A stretch of DNA of 64,000 nucleotides from QWHO01 sp021404945 (GCA_963169765.1 CAUJEN010000174.1:1-64000); one strand, 5' to 3'; counted from the first letter of the stretch, positions 1 through 9,717 are shown. Numbers and translations: made by a program. Notes: a model not told the origin generated them from the sequence alone.

Positions 1-34
1 AGCGTGAGACTCGATTCCAACGGCCGGGCACGCG

Positions 35-3000
35 ATGAGTCCTGACTTCGAAACCCTCCCCCTGGCCGAGCAACAGCGAGAGCTGCAGCAGGCTCTGGAG
101 CGAGGCGAGCCGCTGGAGATGCTGCTCGAGCAGTGCGTCGACCTGCCCGACCCCACCCCGCTGGCCTGGCTGTCGAGCCGGCCCGGGTTGATGCAGGCCA
201 ACCCCGGGCTCTTTGCGCGCGAGCTGATCCACTGGCCGGAGACCTCGCTTCTCAAGGTTCTCAAGAGCACCGTCGCCCCCCGCGAAGTGCTGCAGGAAGC
301 CCTGCAATTCGTGCCGCTGGAGCGGCTGGCGGTGCTGGCCATCCTGGACCGCCAGCTCAAGCAGCACTACCCGGACGCCTACGAAGCCTACCTTGAGGAG
401 ATCGAGCGCCAGTGTCGCCAGGAGAGCCCTCCGGAGCGGGCGCTGGCGCTGGTGCCCTCGCGGGCCATTCCCGGTCTGAAGAACCTGCGCGAGCGGCGCA
501 CCGAGCTGGCCCACCAGGCCATCGAGCAGCTGGCCAGCGTGCCCAAGGCGGTCTCCCTCAGCCACGCCGAGGAGCTGCTCTCGCGGCGGGTCTACACCCA
601 GCCCGGTCACTTCATGTTCGAGCTCTTGCAGAATGCCGAGGACGCCCGGGCCAGCATCTTCCGGGTCAGCTTTTACCCCGACCGCATCGAGATCTGGCAC
701 GACGGGCTGCCTTTTGACCTGCGCGACCTGGTGGGGGTGACCTCCATCGGCCAGACCACCAAGCGCAAGAACCAGATCGGCTTCTTCGGGGTGGGCTTCA
801 AGTCGGTCTACGAGGTCACCGAGCGCCCCCAGATCGTCTCCGACGTCTACGCCTTCGAGATCGTGGACGTCTCCATCCCCCGCCGCATCGCCCATCCCGG
901 CACCCCGGGCACCACTCTCACCCTGCCGCTGAGAAAGCCCTTCCCCGAGCTGCCTGGTCTGCTGCGAAGCCAGCTCGACCCTGTGTTGCTGTTGACGCTC
1001 ACCAACCTCAAGGAGATCGACCTGGGCGAAGGCCACGCCATCCGCCGGGTGGGCGACCGGGTGGGCGAGCAGGCGTTCCTGCTCGATGAAAGCGTCCAGG
1101 TCACCCACGAGATCGCGCGCGAAGCGGGGCGTCCCGACCGCACCCGGCTGCTGGTGGGCGTCTATCTCGACGAGCAAAACCAGCCCGTCCCTCCCCCACC
1201 TGAGGCGCCCACGGTCTACAGCTACCTGCCAACGGCCGAGCCCACGGGTCTGCGTTTTTTGATCCACGGGCACTTCGACCTGCCGGTCGACCGTGAGCGG
1301 ATCCACCCCGACTCAGCCTGGAACCAGTGGGTGCTCTCCCACGTGCCGGCCGCCCTGGCGCGACTTGCGGCGCGGGCCGACCTCACCCGGGTGCTGCCCC
1401 TGCCGGGGGAGACGACGGGCGCTTACGCCTTTCTGCCCGGGGCGCTGAGGAGCGCGCTGACCGAGGTCGCCTGCCTGGAGGGGCGACGGCCCCGGGAGCT
1501 GACCCTGACCACCCCCGAGATCGCCGCCCTCGAGCTCGACCCGGGTCACCGCGCCTGGGAGGGGCGCCGGCGCGAGGTGGCCGAGAAGACGCTGGGGGTG
1601 CCGCTCTTCGGAATCGAGGAGCTGCTTTTGAGCATGCCCCCGCCCTGGCAGGAAGATCCGCGCTGGGACAGGCTCTTTGCCCTGCTAGCCGGGCGCGACG
1701 TGAGCCGGGTGAGGTTGCTGCCGGGCGGGCGCTGCCCGGCCGAGGTTTGCCTGGGCTCGCCGGAGCTGCGCAAGCTCTACCCGGAAGCTCGCTTCGCCCC
1801 GGCCTGGCTCGACGGCCATCGCTTCCTGGAAGAGCAGGGCGCCCGCCGGCTCACGGCGGCCGACCTGGTGCAGGACCTGGAGCAGGGCATGCCGGTGGCC
1901 GACCCCGACCTGGCCTTGCAGATCCTGAGCGAGGCCGCGCCCGAGGTGCGATTGCGGGCCTGCCGGCTGCCCCTCTTCCCCTGCCAGGACGGCCAGCGCT
2001 ACCCCCTGGCCCTGGTGGCCGACGACTGGAGCGGAGCGGTGCAGACGAGCCATCAAGCTCTGGCCGAGCACTATCGGGGCAAGCGGCCGCTGCTCGATCG
2101 CCCGATGACGGCCTGGCGTCCGGTATCGCTCGATTTCGGCGTGCTGGTCGAGGACCTGAACGCTGGGCGCCTGGACGAGATCCCCCACGAGCTGCTCGAG
2201 CAAGGCTGGCAGGAGGTAAGCGAGCGGGCTCTGCGCGAGCTGGGTCGCCGGCCCCTCTGGCGCGACCGCCAGGGCAAGCAGGGCTCGCTGGCGCAGGTGC
2301 GTCGGGCCACCCACCCCGAGCTGGCCGATCTCTTGCCCCGCCATCGCATGCTCCATCCCGAGCTGACCGACTACGAGCATGTGCGGGCCCTGACCCCCGA
2401 GCCGGTGGGCGTGGACGAGCTGGTCAGCCGGCTGGACCTGCCCGAAGCGCTGGAGTTCTTGCTGCAGCACTCCGACGAGCTGACCAACGCGGCTGTGAAC
2501 CGGCTGCTGGCGGCCGGACGACTGACCGACCACCAGGGCCGGGTGCGTCCCCTCAGCGAGCTTTGCCGAGCTGACGAGGCCCTGCGCAAGCTCTATCGCG
2601 GACCGCTGCAGCGCCCCTTCCTGGACGAGACCAGTGCTGGAGCGCGTCTTTTGGAGAAGCTGGGCCAGCTCGAGCGCGTCTCCCGCCTCAAGCCGGGCGA
2701 TCTGCTGCTCGACCTGGGGGGGGTCACGCTCGAGCGCGAGCACGCTCTGGAGGTGCTCGACTGGCTCGATCCGCGCCAGCTCTCGGCCGCCGAAGCCGCC
2801 CACTGCCAGGAGCTGAATCTTTACTATGACACTCGCGGGCAGAGCGGCACGCTGCGCGAGGTGCTGCTCTTCGAGGAGCGCTGGCAGCCCCTGTTCGAGG
2901 GCCAGCTGCGATTGTTGCACCCCGACTTTGAGAGCGGGGCCCGCAAGGTGGTCAGCCAGGCCCGGGGCACCCGCGAGGCGCTGGAGGTCTACCGCCACGA

Positions 3001-6000
3001 CCCTCCCCAGGAGCTGCTCCGTGCCGACAAGCTCCTGCTCTTCCTGGAGCTGTTCGCGGTCGATCCCGTGCCGGGGGGCGACTTCGAGACCCTGCGGGTG
3101 TGGCCCACCCGCAATCAAGGCCGTACCAACGCGCGCGAGGCCCTGATCGACGAAGGCGTGCTCGAGCTCTTCCCCGACCGAAAGAAGCTGGAAGACCGCC
3201 TGCTGCTGCCCCGGGCGGCCGAGCTCTTGCCCCGCCTGGCCCGTCCCCTGGACGGACGCGAGGTGGTGCGCGAGGAGGTTTTCTCGCGCGCGCGTCCGGG
3301 CCAGGTCTTGAGCGAGCAGCCGGCCTTCCTCAACACCCCCGAGCGGGTGGTGCGGGTGGCCAGCTACCTGGGCCCCGGTCCGGGGACGCCGCTGGTGGAC
3401 GGCACCGGCTGCCTGCGCCTGGAGCGGCTCACCTACTGCGATCCGGAGTCGCTCGAGCTGTTGCCCTGGGCGACCCGCCGCCAGGTCACTTCGCTCGACC
3501 TGCGCGAGCAACTGGGACTTTCCGCGCTGCCGGTGGAGCAGGTGATCGGGGGGCTGGCTCAGGTGCCCCCGCGCGAATGGCTCTCCGACGAGGATCGGCG
3601 CCAGCGCTTCTACCGCCTGTTGCTCCAGCGCGAGGGGGAGGTGTTCTCCACCGTTCAGGCCCGCCAGCTCTTGACCGAGCACCCCTTCTGGCGCACCGAG
3701 AAGGGCTCGCTGCTGGCGGCCGACCAGCTAGTGCTCGACGATCGCCTGCCCGACCTGGGGGTGGACTGGCGTCCGCACGAGGAGGTCCCCCAGGAGCTGC
3801 GGGCCGTTCTCAAGCGCCAGCTGGGGGTGGGGCTGCCCGACCTGGAGGAGCTGGTGGGGGTGCACGTGCTGCCGGCTTACCGCAAGGCCACCTCCAGCGG
3901 GCAGAAAGAGCGAGCCCTGCAGCTCTTCGACTTTCTCGAAGAGACCCTGAAGGACCGTCCTCCGGCCGAGGTGCGCAGCTTGCTGGGGCGCGACTTTCCG
4001 CTGGAGGACCGGCACGGACGCTACCGGCCCGCCCACCAGGTGGTGCGCTCGGACTCTGAGCTCGAGGAGGCGCTGGAGCAGGTCTTCGAAGCCGGGGACT
4101 ACCTGCTGGCCACCCGCTACGGGCCGGACCTGGTGCGCCACCTGGAGCTGGCCGAGATCCCGCCGGTGAGCCAGCTGACCGCCGTCTTCTCGCGACCCAG
4201 GCGCAACGAGACAGCCCGCGGGCTGGCCCGGCTGGCCAGCGTGATGGTGCGCCGCCACGGGCCTGGCTGGCTGGACCAGGTGAGCAACTTCAAGCACGAT
4301 CCCTGGCTGCCGGACGGGCTGGGCGCGCCCCGCAGGCCGTTTGAGCTCTATTTGCCGGACGCGGAGGTGGAGGCGCTGATCGGGGATCATCCCCGCCACT
4401 ATCCCGACCGTGCCCTGGCCGCCCTGCTGGGAGACGAGCTGATGGGCCTGCTGGGACTTCGCACCTCGGTGGAGCTGGAGGCGGTGCTGGCCAACCTGGA
4501 CCAGCAGCGGGCCGTCTCGTTCCGGGTCTACCAGTGGCTGGAAGCGCGATTGGTGCAGGGGCAGGTTGGCCCGGAAGAGCTGCGCCGCAAGCTGGCCAAC
4601 AAGCGCTGGGTCTACACCGACGACGGCCAGTGGTATGCCCCCAGCCGTGTGCTGGGCACCCACGCCTTCGCCCTCTTCGGCGAGCGCCGCGGCTACTGGG
4701 AGCGCGGCTACGCCAACTGTCCCGAGCTGTGCCGAGCCTTCTCGATCCCGGGCGAGATCTCGCCCCAGGTGGTTCGCGAGTTCTTGCAGGAGGTGGCCGG
4801 CGGGCCGCCCGATCAGCTGCGCAAGGAGCGCCCCCTGGCCCGCATGCTGCTGGCCTGCTATCGACGTTTGAGCGACCTGGGGCCCAATCCCGTGGATCCT
4901 GCCCTGGCCGTGATCCTGGCCGAGCAGCGCCCGGGCGGCGAGCGGGTGCTGCTGGCAGCCGACCACAAAGCGCTGTTCAGCTCCGATACCCCCACCCTGG
5001 AGCGGCTCTTCGAGAAGGCGGGCAAGCTCTCCGTGGCCTGGACCGGCCCGGTTGAGGGGCGCGAGGAGGTGGAGGCCTTCCACGCCGCCATGGGCCTTCG
5101 CAGCCTGCGCGAGGCCTTCACGGTGGAGCTGGGAGCGGGGGGCCAGGATGTCACCGGTCAGTGCGCGGCGGGGATCACCCGGCTGCGCACCGCCCTGCGC
5201 TCGCTGGTGGGGGTGCTCGAGAGAGTGCGCCGCCAGCGCACCCAGCTCTCGCCCGACCACTGGGTGGATCAACAGCGTCTGCGCCCGGTGGCCCAGAGCG
5301 GGCGCATCCGGGCCATCGCCGGGTTGAAGGTGACCTACCGGCTGGAGGGCGTGGGGACGGTGCCCGTCCAGGCGCGGGGCGCCTACCACCCGGACGCTCG
5401 CGAGCTTCTGGTGGACGCCTCCCTGGCCGAGCGGCCCGATTCTCCCCTCACCGGGCTGGCCCAGGGCCTGCTGCCCTGCGTGTACCAGGGGCCGGGCGAA
5501 GAGCAGCTGGTGGACATCCTGGAGATCCTGCTGCCCCTGGTCAGCCGCGAGGCCATGGACGCCTACCTCGATGAGCGCCACTTCCCCCGCGGCCAGGACG
5601 AGCCGGTGGATCGGGTCAGCGAGCGCATCAGCGAGGTGCTCGACTTCGGCCTGGAGCGCCGGCTGGCAGCCCGTTTCCCGGAGCTGGATCCGGCCCGCTG
5701 GCGGGAGCTCCCCCCGGGACTCACGGTGGAGCAGGCGGTAGAGCGCCTGCTGGCAGGGATCGAAGCGCCCTCGCAGGAGCTTCGCCAGGCCCTCACCGAC
5801 GTCTTGACCGCCCCCTCGCTGGACCACATCAAGGCTCCGCCCGTACCGCTGGAGTCCCCTCCCCCGCCGGTGCCCATGATGGTGGCCCGGGAGACTGCGC
5901 CCACGGCTCAGGAGCAGCCGGGCGAGCCGTCCCTCTGGAACCGGCTGGTGGGCTGGTTCTCGGAGCTGACCAATCCCTCCGAGCTGCCCCCGGCGGCCGA

Positions 6001-7369
6001 GCAGGCCGTGGCCCGCCTGGCCAGCGTGCTGCCCGCCTGGGCCACCGGGGGCAACCCCTTCGCCCCGGTGACCGGCCTCGGAACCCAGTTCTGGGGGACT
6101 CGCGCGCGCCTGGCCGAGCTGGCCGCCCGGGCCTGCCCGGTGGGTCTGGAGTATCAACCGCACGGGGTACCCCGCCCCTATCTCTACGCCCTGCACTGCC
6201 TGGCAGGCAGTTTCGACCCCGGCAGCCAGCGCTGGTTACCGGCCGATCCGGTCTGCCTGGCAGGCCTGGCCGAGGGCGAGCCCACCGGCCGCACCATCAG
6301 CTTCAGCGGCAGGCTGGAGGCGGGGGTAAACCGCCTGCCGCTGCCCTTCTTCACTCGAGCGGTGCCCTTCGCGGGGGCCGAGCGCGCCGTCGGGTACGAG
6401 CTTCGGGTCCGGTTGAGGACATCGGGAGTCTTTCGCTACCAGGTGGAGGTGCTGGATCCGCCCCGGCTGACCGGGGGCGTTCCCGAAGCCCCCCCGGCCT
6501 GGCTGCGCCCCACCCTGGCGGTGGGCGAGCTGCCGGCTGAGGCGCGCGAGTGGCTCGAAAGCGTGCGCAAGCTGTCCCCCTGGGAGAAGGCCCTGGCGGC
6601 CGAGGAGATGGTCCAGCAGAACTATGCCTACGACCGCGACTACCTCGAGCGCCCCGAGGCGCGCCAACGCCTGGCCAGCCTGACTCCGGGACAGGGCAAC
6701 CACCACCTGGCCGTGCTGCACGCTCGCCGCGGAGGCGGCAAACTGGGCCACGGCATCTGCTACGAGCTGAATGTGATGCTGGTGGAGCTGCTCCGCCACG
6801 CCGGGGTGCCCGCCCTGGTGGGCTCCGGGTGGGCGCTCGATCTGGGGCGGGTGGACCGGCCCGATCACCTTTTTGCGGTGGCGCTGCTTGAGAGCACCCG
6901 CGGCCCGGTGCTCATGCCGCTGGATGGCATCATGTCAGCCAGCGGCGGGCCTCTGCGAGCGCAGGCCCGGGCCTTGCCAGGCGAGCCCACGGGACCCTCG
7001 CTGCCGCGCCCTGGCGGGGCCTGGGGAGGAGCTGCCTCAGTGCGGCCGGTGGAGCAGAATGTGCGCGAGGTGGAGCAGGCCCTGGCCGACCAGGAGCTGG
7101 CCCGTCATCTGGAGGCCGTGCGCCTGATGCTGCGTGATCCGGGCTTCAAGCTGCCGCAGGGCCTGCCCCCGGAGGAGGCGATGCACCGCCTGCGCGAGAC
7201 GCTGCGCAAAGGGCTGGGCTCGCCCGAGCTGGTGGGGGCGCTGGTGCGACTGGTGGGAGGGGAGTACACCCAGCTCCAGCGCCTGCCCCCTGAGGTGGAG
7301 GAGCTGGTGCGGCGAGGGCTGGCGCAAGTGCAGCAAGTGCCGCTTTTGCGGGTGGTGCCGAAGCGGTAG
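35..7369 (+). CDS. giant sacsin-like ATPase with C-terminal transglutaminase-like domain
   Basis: A 2,444-residue protein with two recognisable regions. Residues about 185-360 look like a GHKL/HSP90-type ATPase of the sacsin/NO VEIN kind: the N-box FELLQNAEDA (N200), the HDG box (D223) and the glycine loop GFFGVGFKS (249-257) are all present, so ATP binding is likely. The next roughly 1,800 residues are Leu/Arg-rich and unrecognised, like the long body of sacsin-type proteins. After a Pro-rich linker, residues about 2180-2310 resemble a transglutaminase-like core with a complete Cys-His-Asp triad: GHGICYELN (C2242), DHLFAV (H2278) and MPLDG (D2297). No signal peptide or membrane segment is visible, so it is probably cytosolic. 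The ATG has no clear ribosome site, but only 34 bases precede it in the window. The domain calls rest on motifs; a protein-quality-control or protein-modifying role is inference only. Confidence 0.85.
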   Translation: MSPDFETLPLAEQQRELQQALERGEPLEMLLEQCVDLPDPTPLAWLSSRPGLMQANPGLFARELIHWPETSLLKVLKSTVAPREVLQEALQFVPLERLAVLAILDRQLKQHYPDAYEAYLEEIERQCRQESPPERALALVPSRAIPGLKNLRERRTELAHQAIEQLASVPKAVSLSHAEELLSRRVYTQPGHFMFELLQNAEDARASIFRVSFYPDRIEIWHDGLPFDLRDLVGVTSIGQTTKRKNQIGFFGVGFKSVYEVTERPQIVSDVYAFEIVDVSIPRRIAHPGTPGTTLTLPLRKPFPELPGLLRSQLDPVLLLTLTNLKEIDLGEGHAIRRVGDRVGEQAFLLDESVQVTHEIAREAGRPDRTRLLVGVYLDEQNQPVPPPPEAPTVYSYLPTAEPTGLRFLIHGHFDLPVDRERIHPDSAWNQWVLSHVPAALARLAARADLTRVLPLPGETTGAYAFLPGALRSALTEVACLEGRRPRELTLTTPEIAALELDPGHRAWEGRRREVAEKTLGVPLFGIEELLLSMPPPWQEDPRWDRLFALLAGRDVSRVRLLPGGRCPAEVCLGSPELRKLYPEARFAPAWLDGHRFLEEQGARRLTAADLVQDLEQGMPVADPDLALQILSEAAPEVRLRACRLPLFPCQDGQRYPLALVADDWSGAVQTSHQALAEHYRGKRPLLDRPMTAWRPVSLDFGVLVEDLNAGRLDEIPHELLEQGWQEVSERALRELGRRPLWRDRQGKQGSLAQVRRATHPELADLLPRHRMLHPELTDYEHVRALTPEPVGVDELVSRLDLPEALEFLLQHSDELTNAAVNRLLAAGRLTDHQGRVRPLSELCRADEALRKLYRGPLQRPFLDETSAGARLLEKLGQLERVSRLKPGDLLLDLGGVTLEREHALEVLDWLDPRQLSAAEAAHCQELNLYYDTRGQSGTLREVLLFEERWQPLFEGQLRLLHPDFESGARKVVSQARGTREALEVYRHDPPQELLRADKLLLFLELFAVDPVPGGDFETLRVWPTRNQGRTNAREALIDEGVLELFPDRKKLEDRLLLPRAAELLPRLARPLDGREVVREEVFSRARPGQVLSEQPAFLNTPERVVRVASYLGPGPGTPLVDGTGCLRLERLTYCDPESLELLPWATRRQVTSLDLREQLGLSALPVEQVIGGLAQVPPREWLSDEDRRQRFYRLLLQREGEVFSTVQARQLLTEHPFWRTEKGSLLAADQLVLDDRLPDLGVDWRPHEEVPQELRAVLKRQLGVGLPDLEELVGVHVLPAYRKATSSGQKERALQLFDFLEETLKDRPPAEVRSLLGRDFPLEDRHGRYRPAHQVVRSDSELEEALEQVFEAGDYLLATRYGPDLVRHLELAEIPPVSQLTAVFSRPRRNETARGLARLASVMVRRHGPGWLDQVSNFKHDPWLPDGLGAPRRPFELYLPDAEVEALIGDHPRHYPDRALAALLGDELMGLLGLRTSVELEAVLANLDQQRAVSFRVYQWLEARLVQGQVGPEELRRKLANKRWVYTDDGQWYAPSRVLGTHAFALFGERRGYWERGYANCPELCRAFSIPGEISPQVVREFLQEVAGGPPDQLRKERPLARMLLACYRRLSDLGPNPVDPALAVILAEQRPGGERVLLAADHKALFSSDTPTLERLFEKAGKLSVAWTGPVEGREEVEAFHAAMGLRSLREAFTVELGAGGQDVTGQCAAGITRLRTALRSLVGVLERVRRQRTQLSPDHWVDQQRLRPVAQSGRIRAIAGLKVTYRLEGVGTVPVQARGAYHPDARELLVDASLAERPDSPLTGLAQGLLPCVYQGPGEEQLVDILEILLPLVSREAMDAYLDERHFPRGQDEPVDRVSERISEVLDFGLERRLAARFPELDPARWRELPPGLTVEQAVERLLAGIEAPSQELRQALTDVLTAPSLDHIKAPPVPLESPPPPVPMMVARETAPTAQEQPGEPSLWNRLVGWFSELTNPSELPPAAEQAVARLASVLPAWATGGNPFAPVTGLGTQFWGTRARLAELAARACPVGLEYQPHGVPRPYLYALHCLAGSFDPGSQRWLPADPVCLAGLAEGEPTGRTISFSGRLEAGVNRLPLPFFTRAVPFAGAERAVGYELRVRLRTSGVFRYQVEVLDPPRLTGGVPEAPPAWLRPTLAVGELPAEAREWLESVRKLSPWEKALAAEEMVQQNYAYDRDYLERPEARQRLASLTPGQGNHHLAVLHARRGGGKLGHGICYELNVMLVELLRHAGVPALVGSGWALDLGRVDRPDHLFAVALLESTRGPVLMPLDGIMSASGGPLRAQARALPGEPTGPSLPRPGGAWGGAASVRPVEQNVREVEQALADQELARHLEAVRLMLRDPGFKLPQGLPPEEAMHRLRETLRKGLGSPELVGALVRLVGGEYTQLQRLPPEVEELVRRGLAQVQQVPLLRVVPKR

Positions 7370-7526
7370 GGCTAGCACGGCTTGTGCGCATGGTTTGTGC
7401 CAGCTCTGGGGGTGGCACCAGCGATCGAGCCAGCAAGCCGATGTCGGCCTCGCGCTACCAGAGTCGCGGGGTGCCGTCCGGCTCCACGCCGAAGCGTCTC
7501 GATGCCGCAAGGTCGGGCGAGTGGAC

Positions 7527-9104
7527 TCAGAGGCGCTGCATGACGTCCTGCAGGCGCTTCGTGTGCTCGCGCACCAGCTCGGTCGCTTTGCCCGGGTCGA
7601 GGCTCTCGACTCGAAGCAGCCTCTTGGCCTCCGCCCCATCGAGTTTGACGAGCACTTCGCCGTAACCGGGCGCGAGGTAGACGATCTCCGACACGCCCAC
7701 TGCGGGATTGTCGCGCTGAATTTTGAGGCAGTTGAGCTGCACGAATCCCAGGTCGAGGGGAGCCCGCATGAGCAGCACCCGGCATGACCAGCCCTCGGTC
7801 CTCCAGCCCGTTCCGCTCACGACCCGGGAGGGCAGCCAGATCTCGTCGGAGTCAGGGCGTGAGTCCAACACCCGGCGCAAGCCGGTCCCGGAGCTGAAGT
7901 AGTGGAAGACGTCGGTTCTCCGACCCGAGTCGGGGTAGAGACGGCTGGTCGCGATCTCCAGCTCGCTTCGAACCACTTTCTCGTCAAGGTTGCTGGTCAC
8001 GACCTCCAGGCTTCCGCTGTCTCCGTCGGGATAGTGCATCTCATAAACGTAGCGCTGGTGGAGCACGGGAAGGTAGGACTCCGGGTCGGAGCGATCGATT
8101 TCCTCGATCCCCGGGATGTTGTTGCCGGGAAGGCTCTCGGGACGGACCAGCACGGCGCGCTCGAACTCACTCTGGGGTGGAGCCAGGGTGACGGTCATCC
8201 GGGACCGGTCGGAGGAAAGCTCGGCCGTCATCGGGACGCTGGGCTCGCCCGAGGGGCTGTAGGACCCGTGCAGGGTGCTGTCTTGCGGGTCGAGCCGAGC
8301 CAACCGCACCACCGCATTCTCTTGCGCAATCCGAGCAACCAGGGTGTCCTGCTCGATGGTCAGGCGAAGGCGGTGCTCGGGGACCTCGGGGTTGGTCCAT
8401 TCGCCAGCGAACGCCTCCAGGGGTGGCACCGTCGAGTCCGGAGCAGGGGTGCCGGCGGGCTCCGGCGTGGATGTGGTGTGGGCAACTCCTGGGGTGCGCG
8501 TGGGAGTGGATTCGGTGGCTGCAGGGGTAGGCGTGGGCGTGGGCGTGGATTCGGCGGCAGGGGTGGGCGTGGGCATGGACGACTTCAACGAATCCAGCAG
8601 CGGTGGCAGGAAGCGGTAGGCCAGGTAGCCGCCGCCCATCAACACGGCCAGCACGACCAGTGCAGCCACCAGGGCGGTCATGACCGGGGATGTCGAAGGT
8701 TTGCGAGGTTCTCTCGCTGCGGGGGCCAGCATAGAGGACTGGGGCGCGGGCCGCTCAACCGGGCCGCCGACGCGCTCTCGCCCTGTTCCACGAGGTGGTG
8801 CGGCCGCTGGCACCGCCGCTGAATCGCTCACCGAGGCCAACACTGGCCCATCCCAGCCTGAAGAGCCTGCAGCCGGGGCCTGCGGGGGGGCGACCGGGGC
8901 TTGCGTGGGGACGGCCGGGGCCTGCGCGGGGACGACCGGAGCCTGCGCGGGGACAACCGGAGCCTGCGGGGGGACAACCGGAGCCTGCGGGGGGACAGCC
9001 GGAGCCTGCGGGGGGACAGCCGGGGCCAGCGACGCAGCGGCCCCGCACTGATCGCAGAACCGGTCTTCCGGCCTTAACGCGTGGCCACAGTTGCTGCAGA
9101 ACAT
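7527..9104 (-). CDS. zinc-ribbon, proline-repeat, single-pass membrane protein
   Basis: 525 residues starting MFCSNCG at the ATG at 9104, which has a GGAGGG ribosome site just upstream; an in-frame start 30 bases earlier has no such support. Order of parts: an N-terminal four-cysteine zinc ribbon (CSNCG...CDQCG), seven copies of a 7-residue P-x-V-P-x-Q-A repeat, a linker, one transmembrane helix (about 25 residues around TALVAALVVLAVLMGGGYLA), a Thr-Pro-rich stalk, and a C-terminal domain of about 280 residues that I do not recognise. This topology (cytosolic zinc ribbon, one helix, outside domain) is common in uncharacterised bacterial proteins. The C-terminal half has many short beta-like stretches and could be a lipocalin-like or substrate-binding fold, but no motif proves it. 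The gene is convergent with the giant ATPase gene. Confidence 0.85.
   Translation of the reverse strand: MFCSNCGHALRPEDRFCDQCGAAASLAPAVPPQAPAVPPQAPVVPPQAPVVPAQAPVVPAQAPAVPTQAPVAPPQAPAAGSSGWDGPVLASVSDSAAVPAAAPPRGTGRERVGGPVERPAPQSSMLAPAAREPRKPSTSPVMTALVAALVVLAVLMGGGYLAYRFLPPLLDSLKSSMPTPTPAAESTPTPTPTPAATESTPTRTPGVAHTTSTPEPAGTPAPDSTVPPLEAFAGEWTNPEVPEHRLRLTIEQDTLVARIAQENAVVRLARLDPQDSTLHGSYSPSGEPSVPMTAELSSDRSRMTVTLAPPQSEFERAVLVRPESLPGNNIPGIEEIDRSDPESYLPVLHQRYVYEMHYPDGDSGSLEVVTSNLDEKVVRSELEIATSRLYPDSGRRTDVFHYFSSGTGLRRVLDSRPDSDEIWLPSRVVSGTGWRTEGWSCRVLLMRAPLDLGFVQLNCLKIQRDNPAVGVSEIVYLAPGYGEVLVKLDGAEAKRLLRVESLDPGKATELVREHTKRLQDVMQRL
8878..9024 (-). repeat. seven tandem 21-bp coding repeats
   Basis: Seven direct copies of a 21-bp unit (plus-strand consensus near gcctgcggggggacaaccgg) lie inside the zinc-ribbon gene. 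Each encodes one P-x-V-P-x-Q-A heptapeptide on the minus strand. Neighbouring units are nearly identical, so the array probably grows and shrinks by slippage. Confidence 0.9.
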
Positions 9105-9248
9105 GGCACCCTCCAAAGTTTGAGCCAGACGCACAGGTCGGGCACGGAACTTGCCACGCAGAGCTTGTTCTGACCGGCCCCAAGTTGAAGGACCCGACTT
9201 CTGAGCGCGGCGTTCATAAGGTTTGTTGGGAAGTTGCTCCAGGCCTGT

Positions 9249-9310
9249 CTTCTGGAGGTCCAGCCTGTGGTGTCGGAGGAACCTCCACCAGGCGGCTGGA
9301 CCTCTAGAAG
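9249..9310. repeat. 17-bp-stem hairpin (intergenic)
   Basis: The arm at 9249-9265 (CTTCTGGAGGTCCAGCC) pairs with 9294-9310. The one imperfect position is a G-T pair on the plus strand. The loop holds a second hairpin, GGAGG-AA-CCTCC (9275-9286). It is the first of three consecutive hairpins in the 391-bp non-coding stretch 9105-9495. No T-run follows, so it is not a classical terminator. Confidence 0.75.
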
Positions 9311-9327
9311 TCCGGCTGCAAGCCCCT

Positions 9328-9380
9328 TTGTGGTAGCGGAGGGGCCTCGGGGGCCCCTACCCCCGCCCCCGCCACCACAA
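9328..9380. repeat. nested GC-rich hairpin (intergenic)
   Basis: The outer arms 9328-9339 (TTGTGGTAGCGG) and 9369-9380 pair over 12 positions with one imperfect pair. The inner arms 9340-9346 (AGGGGCC) and 9352-9358 pair perfectly around a 5-nt loop, and a C-rich bulge separates the two stems. It is the second hairpin of the structured intergenic array. Confidence 0.7.
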
Positions 9381-9396
9381 GAGATTGTAGGCGGCC

Positions 9397-9440
9397 GGAC
9401 TGGCACAATCTGTTGGGCGGCGCGCAGCCCACCCCAGTTC
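9397..9440. repeat. third intergenic hairpin, carries CAATCTG core
   Basis: GGACTGG (9397-9403) pairs with CCAGTTC (9434-9440) with one G-T pair, and GGGC (9415-9418) pairs with GCCC (9427-9430) inside. The sequence 9406-9423 matches 16 of 18 bases of a core that recurs at 35260-35277 and 62866-62883. I see nothing coding in 9105-9495. Confidence 0.55.
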
Positions 9441-9495
9441 TCCGACTGCAACGCCCCGACCCGCACCGGCGCAAGCGGGCCAAAACGCCGGTCGA

Positions 9496-9717
9496 TCAGC
9501 TCTCGCCGGGAATCTGGCCGGCGGCCATGAGGACTTCCTGAGCCGTGGCCATGGAGTCCTGACGTCGTTGCAGGCGTTGCACCTCAGTCTCGAGCTCACT
9601 GACGCGGCCAATCAAGAACTCCACGTTGTGCGCCAACCTCAGGGCCCAGGCCGGGGCGTCGGTCAGCTGGGCAGGGGGGATATCCACCGGGTGACGACGG
9701 TCAAACTCGTGATGCAT
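9496..9717 (-). CDS. small coiled-coil protein
   Basis: 73 residues starting at the ATG at 9717 (MHHEFDRRHP), chosen because a GGAGGTGA ribosome site lies 5 bases upstream; a GTG 9 bases earlier would overlap that site. The N-terminal half is polar and Pro-containing. The C-terminal half (NVEFLIGRVSELETEVQRLQ) is a heptad-spaced amphipathic helix likely to form a short coiled coil. There is no signal peptide. The family is unrecognised. It has the same character as the coiled-coil protein at 27874-28203, with a short head followed by a heptad tail. A gene in its own unit between structured intergenic DNA and the UspA gene. Confidence 0.7.
   Translation of the reverse strand: MHHEFDRRHPVDIPPAQLTDAPAWALRLAHNVEFLIGRVSELETEVQRLQRRQDSMATAQEVLMAAGQIPGES

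Noticed and set aside
3728..6196. Long antisense open frame (822 codons) inside the giant ATPase gene
   Set aside because: High-GC genes commonly leave the opposite strand open. The translation is Gln/His/Gly-rich low complexity with no family pattern, while the sense frame has clear domains.
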